Below are positions 37,475 through 47,149 of a stretch of DNA of 64,000 bases, piece after piece. The stretch is from Hyphomicrobiales bacterium (GTDB taxonomy: Bacteria; Pseudomonadota; Alphaproteobacteria; Rhizobiales; Devosiaceae). The notes beneath the pieces were generated by a model. The model was not told the DNA's origin and ran no database searches. It worked only from the letters and a program-made list of their open reading frames with translations. The stretch covers positions 1 through 64,000 of the forward strand of contig JAIYDI010000018.1 of the NCBI GenBank assembly GCA_027487555.1. Reading direction: 5' to 3'. The position numbers were made by a program, and so were the translations under genes. Position 1 is the first letter of the stretch. Every line of letters starts with the position of its first letter.

Positions 37475-38863
37475 CTATTCCGCCAGCTTGTCGAGGATCC
37501 GCACCCAGGAGCGGATGCCCTTGTGGAAGCTCGAGAGGTTGTATTTCTCGTTGGGCGAATGCACGCGGTCGTCGTCGTGCGCAAAGCCGATCAACAGCGT
37601 ATCGAGCCCGAGCACGCGCTTGAAATCGCCCGTCACGGGGATCGAACCGCCCGAGCCCATCAGGGCAGGGGCCTTGCCCCACTCGTCGGCCAGCGCGGCC
37701 GATGCCTTGGCGACGAACGGCCCGTCGCTCGGCGTCGCTACGGCGGGGCTGCCGCCATGTTCCTTGAAGGTCACCTTGGCGTCGGGCGGCAGGCGCGCCT
37801 CGACATGGGCGCGGAACGCCTTGCGGATCTTTGCCGGGTCCATGTCGGCCACGAGGCGGAAGCTGATCTTGGCGCTGGCCTTTGCCGGAATCACCGTCTT
37901 GAAGCCGTCGCCGGTATAGCCGCCCGTAATGCCGTTGATCTCGCAGGTCGGCCGGGCGCGGGTCTGTTCCAGCACGGAGCGGCCCTTTTCGCCCGCGGGC
38001 GTCGTCAGCCCGGCGCCTGCCATGAAGCCTGCCTCGTCATAGCCGAGCGATTGCCACTGCGCCTTGATGGCGTCGGGCAGTTCCTTCACGTCGTCATAGA
38101 AGCCCGCGACTGCCACCGAGCCATCGGGGTTGCGCAAGGTGGCGATGATCTCGGCCAGCACCTGGATCGGGTTGCGTGCGGCGTTGCCGAACATGCCCGA
38201 ATGCAGGTCGTGGCTGGCGCAGGTGATCTCGATCTCCTCGCCCACGAGGCCGCGCAGCGTGGTGACGATCTGCGGGGTCGTTGCGTCCCACATGTCGGTA
38301 TCGCAGACCAGCACCACATCGGCGCCGGCAAATTCCTCGCGCGTGCGCGGCAGGAATTCCGGCAGGCTCTTTGAACCCGATTCCTCCTCGCCCTCGAAGA
38401 ACAGCGACACCTTGCAGGGCAGCGCGCCATTCACCGCGCGATAGGCGCGGCAGGCCTCGAGGAAAGTCAGCAGTTGCCCCTTGTCGTCCGACGTTCCGCG
38501 GCCGATGAGCACCGTATCGCCATCCGCACGCTTCTGGATTTCCATCTTGAACGGATCGGTGTGCCACAGGCTCACCGGGTCCACCGGCTGCACGTCATAG
38601 TGGCCATAGAACAGCACATGCGGCTTGCCCTCGGCCGAGAGGTCGTGCCCGACCACGACCGGATGCCCGATGGTGTCGGCGACCCTCGCCGTAAATCCCA
38701 ACAGGCGCACTTCCTCGGCCAGCACTTCGGCGGCGCGGCGCACTTCGCCATCATAGGCGGGGTCGGTCGAAATCGAGGGGATCGCCACCAGCGCCTCAAG
38801 GCGCGCGATGCTCTCATCGAGATGGGCATCGACATGGGCGAGAACGGCATCGAGCTTGGACAT
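37475..38863 (-). CDS. M20-family dipeptidase
   Basis: A zinc metallopeptidase of 462 residues that hydrolyses dipeptides or short peptides, probably in the cytoplasm. Metal-ligand segments are all present: YGHYDVQP, GTSDDKGQ, EGEEESGS (with the catalytic Glu), CDTDMWD and the C-terminal HSPNEKY His. Start ATG 38863 is preceded by GGAGA. The frame going further upstream runs through repeat DNA. Its role may be completion of peptide use after Opp import, but it is not in that operon. Confidence 0.92.
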   Translation of the reverse strand: MSKLDAVLAHVDAHLDESIARLEALVAIPSISTDPAYDGEVRRAAEVLAEEVRLLGFTARVADTIGHPVVVGHDLSAEGKPHVLFYGHYDVQPVDPVSLWHTDPFKMEIQKRADGDTVLIGRGTSDDKGQLLTFLEACRAYRAVNGALPCKVSLFFEGEEESGSKSLPEFLPRTREEFAGADVVLVCDTDMWDATTPQIVTTLRGLVGEEIEITCASHDLHSGMFGNAARNPIQVLAEIIATLRNPDGSVAVAGFYDDVKELPDAIKAQWQSLGYDEAGFMAGAGLTTPAGEKGRSVLEQTRARPTCEINGITGGYTGDGFKTVIPAKASAKISFRLVADMDPAKIRKAFRAHVEARLPPDAKVTFKEHGGSPAVATPSDGPFVAKASAALADEWGKAPALMGSGGSIPVTGDFKRVLGLDTLLIGFAHDDDRVHSPNEKYNLSSFHKGIRSWVRILDKLAE

Positions 38864-38917
38864 TGTGAGTCTCCTGGTTCGCGTGTGCGGCGGGAGCGCG
38901 CCAGATGCTCGAGTGTT

Positions 38918-39005
38918 ACCCCGGCGCAGGCCGGGGTCCAGCTTGAGATAGGTCCCCAGCCGCAAGGTGCTGCATCGGGGGATGGATGCCGGCCTGCGCC
39001 GGCAT
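38918..39005. repeat. Paired palindromic repeats
   Basis: ACCCCGGCGCAGGCCGGGGT (38918-38937) and ATGCCGGCCTGCGCCGGCAT (38986-39005) are two palindromic units that are near-inverted copies of each other and frame a 48-base interior. This is the layout of a common alphaproteobacterial intergenic repeat. It lies between the M20 gene and pyk. Confidence 0.65.
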
Positions 39006-39117
39006 GACATCCGAGAAATATGGGCTTCGAGGTAGCCCGCCAACCCTCACCCTGAGCTTGTCGACGGGCGAGGGCCTCTACGTCTGTCCTCCCCTGCAGG
39101 CGGGGAAGGGCGCATCC

Positions 39118-39152
39118 GGACCTCATCCTGAGCGTGTCGAAGGATGAGGTCC
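39118..39152. repeat. Palindromic repeat GGACCTCATCCT/AGGATGAGGTCC
   Basis: A 12-base perfect inverted repeat separated by GAGCGTGTCGA. The sequence resembles a dispersed element common in alphaproteobacteria. A related, less perfect unit (CCCTCACCCTGAGCTTGTCG...GGGCGAGGG) lies at about 39044-39074. Both sit directly downstream of pyk and could act as terminators or processing sites. Confidence 0.6.
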
Positions 39153-39170
39153 GATCAATGCATCTGCGCC

Positions 39171-40607
39171 TTACGAGGACCCGGCACCGTCCTGCCGCAC
39201 GAAGGCGATGCGCAGCATGTTGGTGGCGCCCGGGGTGCCGAGCGGCACGCCGGCGGTGATGGCGATGCGGTCGCCGGGGCGGGCAAGGCCTTCCTGGTAG
39301 GCGATGACGCAGGCGCGGTCGACCATGTCCTCGAGGTTCACCGCATCAGGTGTCTCGACGGTATGCACGCCCCAGACCACCGAGAGACGGCGGACGGTCT
39401 TGAGGTTGGGCGAGAGCGCCAGGATCGGCTTGCCGGGCCGCTCGCGGGCGGCGCGGATCGCCGTCGAACCCGACGCGGTGTAGGTGACGATCGCAGCGAG
39501 GTCGAGTGTCTCGGCCACTTGGCGGGTCGCCGCCGAAATGGCGTCGGCCGCGGTTGCCTCGGGCTCCGCTGCTTGGGCGCGGATGATGCCACGATAGTTG
39601 ACGTCGTTCTCAACCGCCGTCGCGACCTTGTTCATCATGGTCACGGCTTCGACCGGGTACTGGCCCGAGGCGCTTTCTGCCGAGAGCATGATGGCGTCGG
39701 CGCCTTCGAACACCGCGATCGACACGTCCGACACTTCGGCGCGGGTCGGCACCGGCGAGGTGATCATCGATTCGAGCATCTGCGTCGCCACCACCACCGG
39801 CTTGCCGAAGCGGCGGGCGATACGGATCATGCGCTTCTGCAGGCCAGGCACGGTCTCGATCGGCATTTCCACGCCGAGGTCGCCGCGGGCGATCATGAAC
39901 GCGTCGCACAGCCTGATGATTTCCTCGAGCCGCTCGACGGCCTGCGGTTTCTCGATCTTGGCCATGACGCCGGCGCGACCCTGAACGATCTTGCGCACGT
40001 CGATAATGTCCTCGGGGCGCTGCACGAAGCTGAGCGCGATCCAGTCCACCTCGTTCTCGAGCGCCTTGAGCAGGTCCGCATGGTCCTTCTCGGTCAGCGC
40101 ACCGACGGGCAGCAGCGTGTCGGGCAGGCTGACGCCCTTGCGGTCGGAAAGCTTGCCGCCATAGATCACTTCGGTCTCGATGATGCCGCCGCCGACGCGG
40201 GTGGCCTTCAGCTGCAGCTTGCCGTCGTCGAGGAGCAGGCGGTCGCCGACCGAGACGCTTTCGATGATTTCGGGATGCGGCATCTGCACGCGTTCCGCCG
40301 TGCCGGGTGCATCGGAGGAATCGAGCTGGAACTTCGCGCCCTGCGCCAGCATCACCGCGCCATCGGCGAACTTGCCCACGCGGAGCTTGGGGCCCTGCAG
40401 GTCGGCGAGGATGCCGATCGGGTGCTGGATGCGGTGCTCGACACTGCGGATGCGCTGCACGGTCTGCTTCAGCAGATCGTGGCTGGCATGGCTCATGTTG
40501 ATGCGGAACACATCGGCGCCCGCGCGCGCCAGCTTCTCGATAGTCGCCTCGTCATTGGACGCCGGGCCCAGGGTGGCGACGATCTTCACGCGTCTCATGC
40601 GTCTCAT
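39171..40607 (-). CDS. pyk: Pyruvate kinase
   Basis: Converts phosphoenolpyruvate and ADP to pyruvate and ATP, the last step of glycolysis. The 478-residue protein has the substrate-site Arg in FRINMSHAS, the catalytic Lys in MAKIEKPQAV and the metal-binding GDLGVEMP, with the helical C-terminal allosteric domain. The start overlaps the stop of the upstream DUF1036 gene by 4 bases. A second ATG three codons on (MRRMRR) is possible. The family is unmistakable. Confidence 0.96.
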   Translation of the reverse strand: MRRMRRVKIVATLGPASNDEATIEKLARAGADVFRINMSHASHDLLKQTVQRIRSVEHRIQHPIGILADLQGPKLRVGKFADGAVMLAQGAKFQLDSSDAPGTAERVQMPHPEIIESVSVGDRLLLDDGKLQLKATRVGGGIIETEVIYGGKLSDRKGVSLPDTLLPVGALTEKDHADLLKALENEVDWIALSFVQRPEDIIDVRKIVQGRAGVMAKIEKPQAVERLEEIIRLCDAFMIARGDLGVEMPIETVPGLQKRMIRIARRFGKPVVVATQMLESMITSPVPTRAEVSDVSIAVFEGADAIMLSAESASGQYPVEAVTMMNKVATAVENDVNYRGIIRAQAAEPEATAADAISAATRQVAETLDLAAIVTYTASGSTAIRAARERPGKPILALSPNLKTVRRLSVVWGVHTVETPDAVNLEDMVDRACVIAYQEGLARPGDRIAITAGVPLGTPGATNMLRIAFVRQDGAGSS

Positions 40608-41341
40608 TGGGGAATTGCACCTTCATCGGTAGGAACGTCATCGGAGGACCCTGCGGCGCCGTCGCCACCATCGGCCCCATCTGCTCCGGTTTCGTCGCCA
40701 AGCGGCGCGCCACCTTCGAGCGACTGGTTGTCGTCAGGTGAGTCGGTGCCGTTGCTGACTACCTCCCCGTCCGTCAGCTGCAGCGTCCAGTTTGGCTTGT
40801 TCTGGGTATCGACTTCGAAAAAGCCTGTACGTTCGTAGCCCCGCGCCAGACAATCCTCAACCCCGAAGATGGTGAAGCTCTCGTCACGGGTGCACATGTA
40901 GTTCGTGCCGTCCCAGACTCCGCCGCCGTCATCGTCGGCCGCGAAGATGTAGTAATAGCGCGCGTCGAGGCGGCCGTTATAGACATCCTTGCATTCGCCG
41001 GCCTTTGCCACCCACCAGCCTTCCGACTGCCAGCCCTTCACGGCCTTGTAGCCGAGCGCGATCGATACGGTGTTTGACGTCTGGTTGCAGACCTTGAGGC
41101 TGCCATCGCCGTTCTCTGCGGAATTGTCTTGCGCAGGGGGCGCACCGGCGGCAGGCGCCGGGGTTGCCGTACTCTGCGCCTGCGCCGAACCGGGCACGCC
41201 TGCGCGGGGAATGAAACTATAGAGGACAATCGCCAGGACGATGGCGGTAAGCAGACCGGCGATGGCCAGGATATAGCGCAAGGGTCGGGTCCGGCGTTCG
41301 AAAAAGCCTGTAGTCAGTCGGGCGGTGTTGTGCCACGCCAC
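40604..41341 (-). CDS. DUF1036 protein, membrane-anchored
   Basis: A 245-residue protein with a cytoplasmic basic start, a single membrane helix (about 22-45, LRYILAIAGLLTAIVLAIVLYSF), a Pro/Ala-rich linker and a DUF1036 domain. The domain is recognised by KVCNQTSNTVSIALGYKA, EGWWVAKAGECKDVYNG, the YYYIFAADDDGG segment and GFFEVDT. The tail is acidic and disordered. DUF1036 is unassigned and common in alphaproteobacteria; the layout suggests a periplasmic domain tethered to the inner membrane. It overlaps pyk by 4 bases. Confidence 0.85.
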   Translation of the reverse strand: MAWHNTARLTTGFFERRTRPLRYILAIAGLLTAIVLAIVLYSFIPRAGVPGSAQAQSTATPAPAAGAPPAQDNSAENGDGSLKVCNQTSNTVSIALGYKAVKGWQSEGWWVAKAGECKDVYNGRLDARYYYIFAADDDGGGVWDGTNYMCTRDESFTIFGVEDCLARGYERTGFFEVDTQNKPNWTLQLTDGEVVSNGTDSPDDNQSLEGGAPLGDETGADGADGGDGAAGSSDDVPTDEGAIPQ

Positions 41342-41531
41342 GCCTTCAAGTCAACACTTAAGTCGTATGCTCGCATGGGCGCGGGGCGGAATTGCGGAGC
41401 CCGTCCGGCCTTGGTTGCTAAGCCGCCCGGCGACCGGCCGCAATGTGGATTGCGCGGAGATTGTCGGCCTTGGGGCTTGAGTTGCGGCGCGTGACGCGCT
41501 TCAAGGAGCGCCGCACAACAAAGGAAGAGCC

Positions 41532-41810
41532 ATGTCCACCGTCTCCCCCGATAGCGTCGCCCAGGACCAGCTGCGCGCCTTCATCGAGCGTATCGAGCGG
41601 CTCGAGGAAGAAAAGGCTGCAATCGCCGAGGACATTAAGGAGGTCTATGCCGAAGCCAAGGGCAACGGCTTCGACACCAAGGTGCTGCGCAAGATCGTCT
41701 CCATCCGCAAGCAGGATCACAACGAGCGCATGGAGCAGGAAGCGCTGCTCGAGCTCTACATGACGGCGCTCGGGATGGCTGCCGCCCCCACCGAGGCCGA
41801 GCTCGACTGA
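41532..41810 (+). CDS. GapR-family nucleoid-associated protein (DUF2312)
   Basis: A 92-residue helical DNA-binding protein. It matches the GapR/DUF2312 family by length, the [32 protein letters not shown] core and [10 protein letters not shown]. In Caulobacter GapR encircles overtwisted DNA ahead of replication and helps topoisomerases. A ribosome-binding GGAAGAG precedes the ATG. It is monocistronic. Confidence 0.92.
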   Translation: MSTVSPDSVAQDQLRAFIERIERLEEEKAAIAEDIKEVYAEAKGNGFDTKVLRKIVSIRKQDHNERMEQEALLELYMTALGMAAAPTEAELD

Positions 41811-41878
41811 GCCTCGGCATTTACCCCGCCTAAAGCGGGTCTCGGCTAGGGTCGGCCGTTCCGGAGCCGACCCTGTTC

Positions 41879-43402
41879 ATGACCGACATGCCCCTCACTC
41901 CTGCCCGGCGCGCCCTGCCGCGCCTCGCACTTGCCGATCTGGTGCTGCCTGTCACCGTGCTGGTGATCCTCGCCCTGCACCTCTCCGGGCCGCCGGGACC
42001 CGATGTGGCCTGGCTCACGACGGTCAGCGAGCGCATCCTTGCAGGCCAGCAGCTCTACGAGCAGATTCTCGAATCCAATCCACCCATCGCGGCGTTCCTC
42101 TACATGCCGGCTGTGCTGCTCGGGCGGCTGCTCGGTACGGCGCCCGAGCCCCTGATCGTCCTGCAGACGGTCGGTCTCGCGCTCGCCTCGGTGCTCTATG
42201 CCACCCGCCTCGTCCGCCGCTACGGCCTGATCGCGCGCCCAGAGATTTTCGCTCCCTTGGCCTTCATGCTGGTGGGCGCCGCCTGGGGCATGGATTTCGC
42301 CCAGCGCGAGCACTTTGTCACCATGGCGCTGCTGCCGGTGGCCGTTGGCGCCGCCATCCGCGCCAAGGGCGAGCGGCTGCCGCTCGGCACCATTCTTGTC
42401 CTCGGGCTGCTGGCGGGTTTCGCTGCTTGGGTGAAGCCCTATTTCGTGCTGCCGCTTGTCGGCGTGGGGCTGTTCTACGCCGTGCGCCTCCGGTCCATCC
42501 GACCGCTGTTCTGGCCGGAACTGCTGATCGCGGCCGGACTTTTTCTCGCCTATTGGGCGCTGACGGCGCTCTACTTCCCGGCCTATTTCGGCACGCTGTT
42601 CCCCAAGCTGGCCGTTGCCTATGTGCCCGACCGCCGGCCATTGTGGATGATGTTCATCGCCATCCCGGCGAGCGGCTTCGTCGGCGTCGGCCTCATCGCG
42701 CTCCTCACCGCGCGACAGCATTTCCGGCTGTCGCCGCTGTTCCTCGCCTTCGCGGTGATGGCGCTTGGGCTGATGGCGAGCTATCTCGCGCAGTCGAAGG
42801 GCTATTTCTACCAGGTCATGCCGGCCTTCACCTTCCTGCTTCTCGGCTATCTCCTCGCCTTCGCCGAGGCCAATCGGCAGAGCATCCGCCTGTTCGACAA
42901 GGCGCTGCCGCTCGGTGTGGCGCTGTTCTTTGCCGTGCTGCCCATCCAGCAACTGCTCGAGGTGTGGAAGGGCCGCGTGCCGGTGGTCGAGCATCTGGCA
43001 TCCTTCGGGCCGGGCCGGCTCGTCGCGAATATCAGCTCCGACATCGGGCTTGCCAATCCGGCGATCCGACAGGTCGGCGGCAGCTTCATCAATTCCGCTC
43101 CGGCCATGCTGACCACGCTTAGTGCCTGGCGGTTGCGCGCCGACACGCAGGCTCGGGGTGCCGCGCTGGAACGCATCAACGCCGTCGAGATCGACGAGCG
43201 CGCGACCCTGCGCGAAGATTTCAAGCGCACGCCGCCCGATCTCTTCGTCACCTCGCAGGATGGCTTCGATTGGGTAGGCTGGGCCGCGGAAGATCCGGAA
43301 TTCGGCGCGATCCTCGCCGGTTACGAGAAATCCGCCGATATCCAGTTCTTCAACGAGTATGTCACGGTGTTCCGCCGCAAGGGCCTCGTGCCCGGCGGCT
43401 GA
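41879..43402 (+). CDS. Multi-pass membrane protein, glycosyltransferase-39-like
   Basis: A 507-residue integral membrane protein with about 9-10 hydrophobic helices. The N-terminal loop GPDVAWLTTVSERILAGQQLYEQILESNPP resembles the first periplasmic loop of GT-39/ArnT-type lipid-linked sugar transferases, which have acidic catalytic residues there. The C-terminal third is soluble and probably periplasmic. Donor and acceptor cannot be identified. It stands alone between gapR and the convergent ATPase gene. Confidence 0.65.
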   Translation: MTDMPLTPARRALPRLALADLVLPVTVLVILALHLSGPPGPDVAWLTTVSERILAGQQLYEQILESNPPIAAFLYMPAVLLGRLLGTAPEPLIVLQTVGLALASVLYATRLVRRYGLIARPEIFAPLAFMLVGAAWGMDFAQREHFVTMALLPVAVGAAIRAKGERLPLGTILVLGLLAGFAAWVKPYFVLPLVGVGLFYAVRLRSIRPLFWPELLIAAGLFLAYWALTALYFPAYFGTLFPKLAVAYVPDRRPLWMMFIAIPASGFVGVGLIALLTARQHFRLSPLFLAFAVMALGLMASYLAQSKGYFYQVMPAFTFLLLGYLLAFAEANRQSIRLFDKALPLGVALFFAVLPIQQLLEVWKGRVPVVEHLASFGPGRLVANISSDIGLANPAIRQVGGSFINSAPAMLTTLSAWRLRADTQARGAALERINAVEIDERATLREDFKRTPPDLFVTSQDGFDWVGWAAEDPEFGAILAGYEKSADIQFFNEYVTVFRRKGLVPGG

Positions 43403-43410
43403 ACCGGCGG

Positions 43411-44931
43411 CTATTCGGCGGCGCTCTTTCGCACCACATCGTCTGGTGCTGCCGGGTCGCCCGCCGCCGTCTCGGTGCCGAGGTCGGGGAAGATGATCGA
43501 GCGGCCGGCCTTCTGGTCGATGCGGATGACAATCAGGCCGCGCTCCTCGTAATAGCTCAGCAGTCGTCGTGCGCGGCTCGTCGAATGCGTGCCGTAGATG
43601 CGCGCCAGCGCCGCGTCGGGCGGGCAGGGTGCACCCGCAATGCTCGCCTGCGCCAGGAGCAGGAAGACGCCCTGCACGTCCTCGGCAAGGCCCTCGGCGA
43701 GCGCCAGCGCCCGCGACCAGATCTCGGTTTCGGTCGCCTCGTGGTCGACACCGGCGCGCACGACCGCCAGCCGTCGCCGGAAGGCAGGCAGACCAAGGCT
43801 TTCGCCGCGCACCCGGCGGATGCGGCAGCGCACCAGAAAGTCCTGGTAGAGGACCGGCACGGTGCGGAAGGCTGCGTCGGGGTCGTCCAGCAACTCGCTC
43901 AGCACCGCATCATACAGCGCGTTGCGTTCAGCCTCGCCGAGTTCCGGCTCCGTCGGTCGCAGCGCCGTCGCCGGGGCGGGCGTGGGCTTCACCAGCCGAG
44001 CGAGGAGGTCCGCTGTCGCCTCGGGCATGGGGCGCGGTACGGCACGACGCACCACGCGCTCATCTTCCGGCTCGGGGCGGAACAGGTCCTCCGTCGAAAT
44101 CGCGGGCGCGTCCGGCAGCGGCAGCAGCTTCGGGCTCGTCGAGCGCGCGCCGGTTTCGACCGTGCCAATCACCACCGGCAGCGGCCGTCGCGACAATGCC
44201 GGCCCAAGGGCCACAAAGTGGCCGCGCTGCAGGTCGCGGAACATTTCGGCCTGCCGCCGGTCCATGCCGAGCAGGTCTGCGGCGCGCGCCATATCGATAT
44301 CGAGAAAGGTGCGGCCCATCAGGAAGTTGCTGGCCTCTGCAGCCACGTTCTTGGCCAGCTTTGCCAGCCGCTGTGTCGCGATCACCCCGGCAAGCCCGCG
44401 CTTTCGGCCGCGGCACATCAGGTTGGTCATGGCGCCGAGCGAGGCCTTCCGCGCCTCGTCCGAGACTTCGCCTGCGACGGCGGGGGCGAAAAGCTGCGCC
44501 TCGTCCACCACCACCAGCACCGGGTACCAGAAGTCGCGCTCGGCATCGAACATGCCGCCGAGGAACGCCGCCGCCGCCCGCATCTGCTGTTCGGCGTCGA
44601 GCCCTTCGAGGTTCAGCACCACCGAGACGCGGTGCTGACGCACCCGGCCGGCGATGCGGGTCAGTTCGGCTTCCGAGCGCTCGGCATCCACCACCGTGTG
44701 CCCGAACTTCTCGGCCAGCGTGATGAAGTCACCCTCGGGGTCGATGATGCATTGCTGCACATAGGGCGCGCTCTGCTCGAGCAGACGGCGCAAGAGGTGC
44801 GACTTGCCCGAGCCGGAATTGCCCTGCACCAGGAGGCGTGTCGCCAGCAATTCTTCGAGGTCGAGTGCGGCCTCGCCGCCCGCAGCGCCGGGGCCCGGCG
44901 CCGTCCGCCCCATATCGATTCTTACCTGCAT
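43411..44931 (-). CDS. HerA-like ATP-binding protein
   Basis: A 506-residue P-loop ATPase with Walker A GNSGSGKSH near residue 38 and Walker B VLVVVDEAQLFAP near 150. A RGRKRGLAGVIATQRLAKL segment follows, the pattern of HerA/FtsK-type translocases. The C-terminal half (from about 270) is a variable region with a predicted winged-helix part (IYGTHSTSRARRLLSYYEERGL). The HerA class can move DNA, but no NurA nuclease is adjacent, so the cellular role is open. It is transcribed towards the end of the convergent membrane-protein gene. Confidence 0.8.
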   Translation of the reverse strand: MQVRIDMGRTAPGPGAAGGEAALDLEELLATRLLVQGNSGSGKSHLLRRLLEQSAPYVQQCIIDPEGDFITLAEKFGHTVVDAERSEAELTRIAGRVRQHRVSVVLNLEGLDAEQQMRAAAAFLGGMFDAERDFWYPVLVVVDEAQLFAPAVAGEVSDEARKASLGAMTNLMCRGRKRGLAGVIATQRLAKLAKNVAAEASNFLMGRTFLDIDMARAADLLGMDRRQAEMFRDLQRGHFVALGPALSRRPLPVVIGTVETGARSTSPKLLPLPDAPAISTEDLFRPEPEDERVVRRAVPRPMPEATADLLARLVKPTPAPATALRPTEPELGEAERNALYDAVLSELLDDPDAAFRTVPVLYQDFLVRCRIRRVRGESLGLPAFRRRLAVVRAGVDHEATETEIWSRALALAEGLAEDVQGVFLLLAQASIAGAPCPPDAALARIYGTHSTSRARRLLSYYEERGLIVIRIDQKAGRSIIFPDLGTETAAGDPAAPDDVVRKSAAE

Positions 44932-45052
44932 GTCGGCTGGTTAGCAGATTCTCGGTCCGGGAGTCCTGTGAGGGTCAACCGTACGCACGCAAAAGCGGGG
45001 TTGCGATATCGAGAGCTCATCCCGGACTCGTTTCAGGAACGCGACCTGCGGG

Positions 45053-47008
45053 TTACTGGAGCTTGCCGACAATCTTCGCCGCGGCGTCCATGCCGAGTGT
45101 CGCAAGCACCGTCGCCACGATGCCGGCGCGGTCGAGCCCTGCCTGGGCATACATGTCGTTTATCGAGGCCTGTTCGGTAAACGTGTCGGGGATCATCAGG
45201 GGGCGGAACTTCAGGTGCCCGTCGAGCAGGCCCTGGCGGGCGAGGAACGTCGCGACATGGCTGCCAAAGCCGCCGACGCCGTTCTCCTCCACCGTCAGCA
45301 GCACCTCATGCTCGCGCGCCAACCGGGTGATGAGCGTGGTGTCGAGCGGCTTCATGAAGCGGGCGTCCGCAACCGTGGGTGAAAGCCCGTAGGCGCCGAG
45401 CCGCTCCGCAGCGGCAAGCGCTTCGCCGAGCCGCGTACCATAGCTCAGGATGGCGACCGACTTGCCTTCGCGCAGCACCCGGCCCTTGCCTATCTCCAGC
45501 ACCTGGCCACGCTCGGGCATGTCGACACCCAAGCCTTCGCCGCGCGGATAGCGGAAGGCGATCGGGCCGGAATCATAGGCGGCCGCTGTCGCCACCATGT
45601 GCTTCAACTCGGCCTCGTCGCCCGCGGCCATCAGCACCATGTTGGGAATGGCGCCCAGAAAGGCCGCATCGTAATTACCCGCATGGGTCGGCCCATCCGC
45701 CCCCACATAGCCCGCACGGTCGATGGCGAAGCGGACAGGCAGGTTCTGCACGGCCACGTCATGCACCACCTGGTCATAGGCACGCTGCAGGAAGGTCGAG
45801 TAGATGGCCACGAAGGGCTTCAGGCCCTCGGTGGCGAGCCCCGCCGCGAAGGTCACGGCGTGCTGCTCGGCGATGCCGACATCGAAGATACGGCTCGGGA
45901 ACAGTTCCTCGAACTTGTCGAGCCCGGTGCCGGACGGCATGGCGGCGGTGATCGCGACGATCCGATCGTCGGCCTTCGCCTCGGCGATCAGGCTTTGGGC
46001 GAACACAGACGTGTAGGAAGGCGCATTGGAGGGGGCCTTGGCCTGCGCGCCGGTAATGACGTTGAACTTCGTCACGCCATGGTATTTGTCGGCGGCATTC
46101 TCGGCGGGGGCGTAGCCCTTGCCCTTCTTGGTCACGACATGCACCAGAATCGGTCCGGTCTCCGCGGCCTTGACATTGGCCAGCACGTCCAGCAGGTCGT
46201 TGAGATTGTGCCCGTCGATCGGGCCGACATAGTAGAAGCCCAGTTCTTCGAACAGCGTGCCGCCGGTAAAGAACGAGCGGGCGAATTCCTCGGTCTTGCG
46301 CGCCGCCTCGTGGATGACGCGCGGCATCTTCTCGGTGATGGATTTCGCCGTATCACGGAAGCCACGATAGGCCGGACCGGACACCAGCTTGGCGAGGTAC
46401 GATCGCATCGCGCCGGTGGGCGGGGCAATCGACATGTCATTGTCGTTGAGGATGACGACCAGCCGTGCATCCATGGCGCCGGCATTGTTCATGGCCTCAT
46501 AGGCCATGCCTGCCGACATGGCGCCATCTCCGATGACGGCGATGACGTTGCGGCGCTCGCCCTTGAGCTCCGATGCGACAGCCATGCCGAGCCCGGCCGA
46601 GATCGAGGTCGATGAATGCCCGGCTCCGAACGGGTCATAGGCACTCTCCGCACGCCGGGTGAAACCGGAAAGCCCTTCCTTCTGCCGCAGCGTGCGGATG
46701 CGGTCCCGCCTGCCGGTCAGTACCTTGTGCGGATAGGCCTGGTGGCCGACGTCCCAGATCAGCCGGTCATGCGGTGTATCGAAGGTCGCGTGCAGCGCAA
46801 CAGTCAGCTCGACGACGCCGAGGCCCGCTCCCAGATGCCCGCCCGTCACCGACACGGCGTCGATCACCTCGGCCCGCAATTCCTCCGCCAGCTGCTGCAA
46901 CTCGTCGCGGCTCAGCCCCTTCATGTCAGAGGGCCAGTCGGTTTTGTCGAGCAATGGGGTTTGCGGATGATCCAAGATCGGCAGCCTGTTCGGGTTGGGC
47001 GCGGCCAT
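45053..47008 (-). CDS. dxs: 1-deoxy-D-xylulose-5-phosphate synthase
   Basis: A thiamine-diphosphate enzyme joining pyruvate and glyceraldehyde-3-phosphate, the first step of the MEP isoprenoid pathway. The 651-residue protein has the thiamine-binding motif [16 protein letters not shown]...NDNDMS near residue 155 and the conserved VGHQAYPHK and [16 protein letters not shown] segments. Length is normal. It is flanked by genes of unrelated function; ispA-type genes, often next to dxs, are not seen in the window. Confidence 0.96.
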   Translation of the reverse strand: MAAPNPNRLPILDHPQTPLLDKTDWPSDMKGLSRDELQQLAEELRAEVIDAVSVTGGHLGAGLGVVELTVALHATFDTPHDRLIWDVGHQAYPHKVLTGRRDRIRTLRQKEGLSGFTRRAESAYDPFGAGHSSTSISAGLGMAVASELKGERRNVIAVIGDGAMSAGMAYEAMNNAGAMDARLVVILNDNDMSIAPPTGAMRSYLAKLVSGPAYRGFRDTAKSITEKMPRVIHEAARKTEEFARSFFTGGTLFEELGFYYVGPIDGHNLNDLLDVLANVKAAETGPILVHVVTKKGKGYAPAENAADKYHGVTKFNVITGAQAKAPSNAPSYTSVFAQSLIAEAKADDRIVAITAAMPSGTGLDKFEELFPSRIFDVGIAEQHAVTFAAGLATEGLKPFVAIYSTFLQRAYDQVVHDVAVQNLPVRFAIDRAGYVGADGPTHAGNYDAAFLGAIPNMVLMAAGDEAELKHMVATAAAYDSGPIAFRYPRGEGLGVDMPERGQVLEIGKGRVLREGKSVAILSYGTRLGEALAAAERLGAYGLSPTVADARFMKPLDTTLITRLAREHEVLLTVEENGVGGFGSHVATFLARQGLLDGHLKFRPLMIPDTFTEQASINDMYAQAGLDRAGIVATVLATLGMDAAAKIVGKLQ

Positions 47009-47149
47009 GCCGGACCTCGTTCTGACTTAGAGGCTGGGCGCGTGCAAATCAACGTTCGCGCGCTGGGTTTGTGCCCAGATTGCGCTGAGTTTTGGGCGGT
47101 ATCGTGCAGGATATATGCAGACCCGTCGAATATGTCGCGGGGCCGGCCC

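Noticed and set aside
39144-40838. Plus-strand open frame antisense to pyruvate kinase
   Set aside because: Histidine- and aspartate-rich translation is typical of the complementary frame of a GC-rich gene; pyk is certain.
43270-45180. Plus-strand open frame of 636 codons across the HerA-like gene
   Set aside because: The minus-strand protein has clear Walker A and B motifs. The plus frame starts inside the preceding gene and has no recognisable domain.
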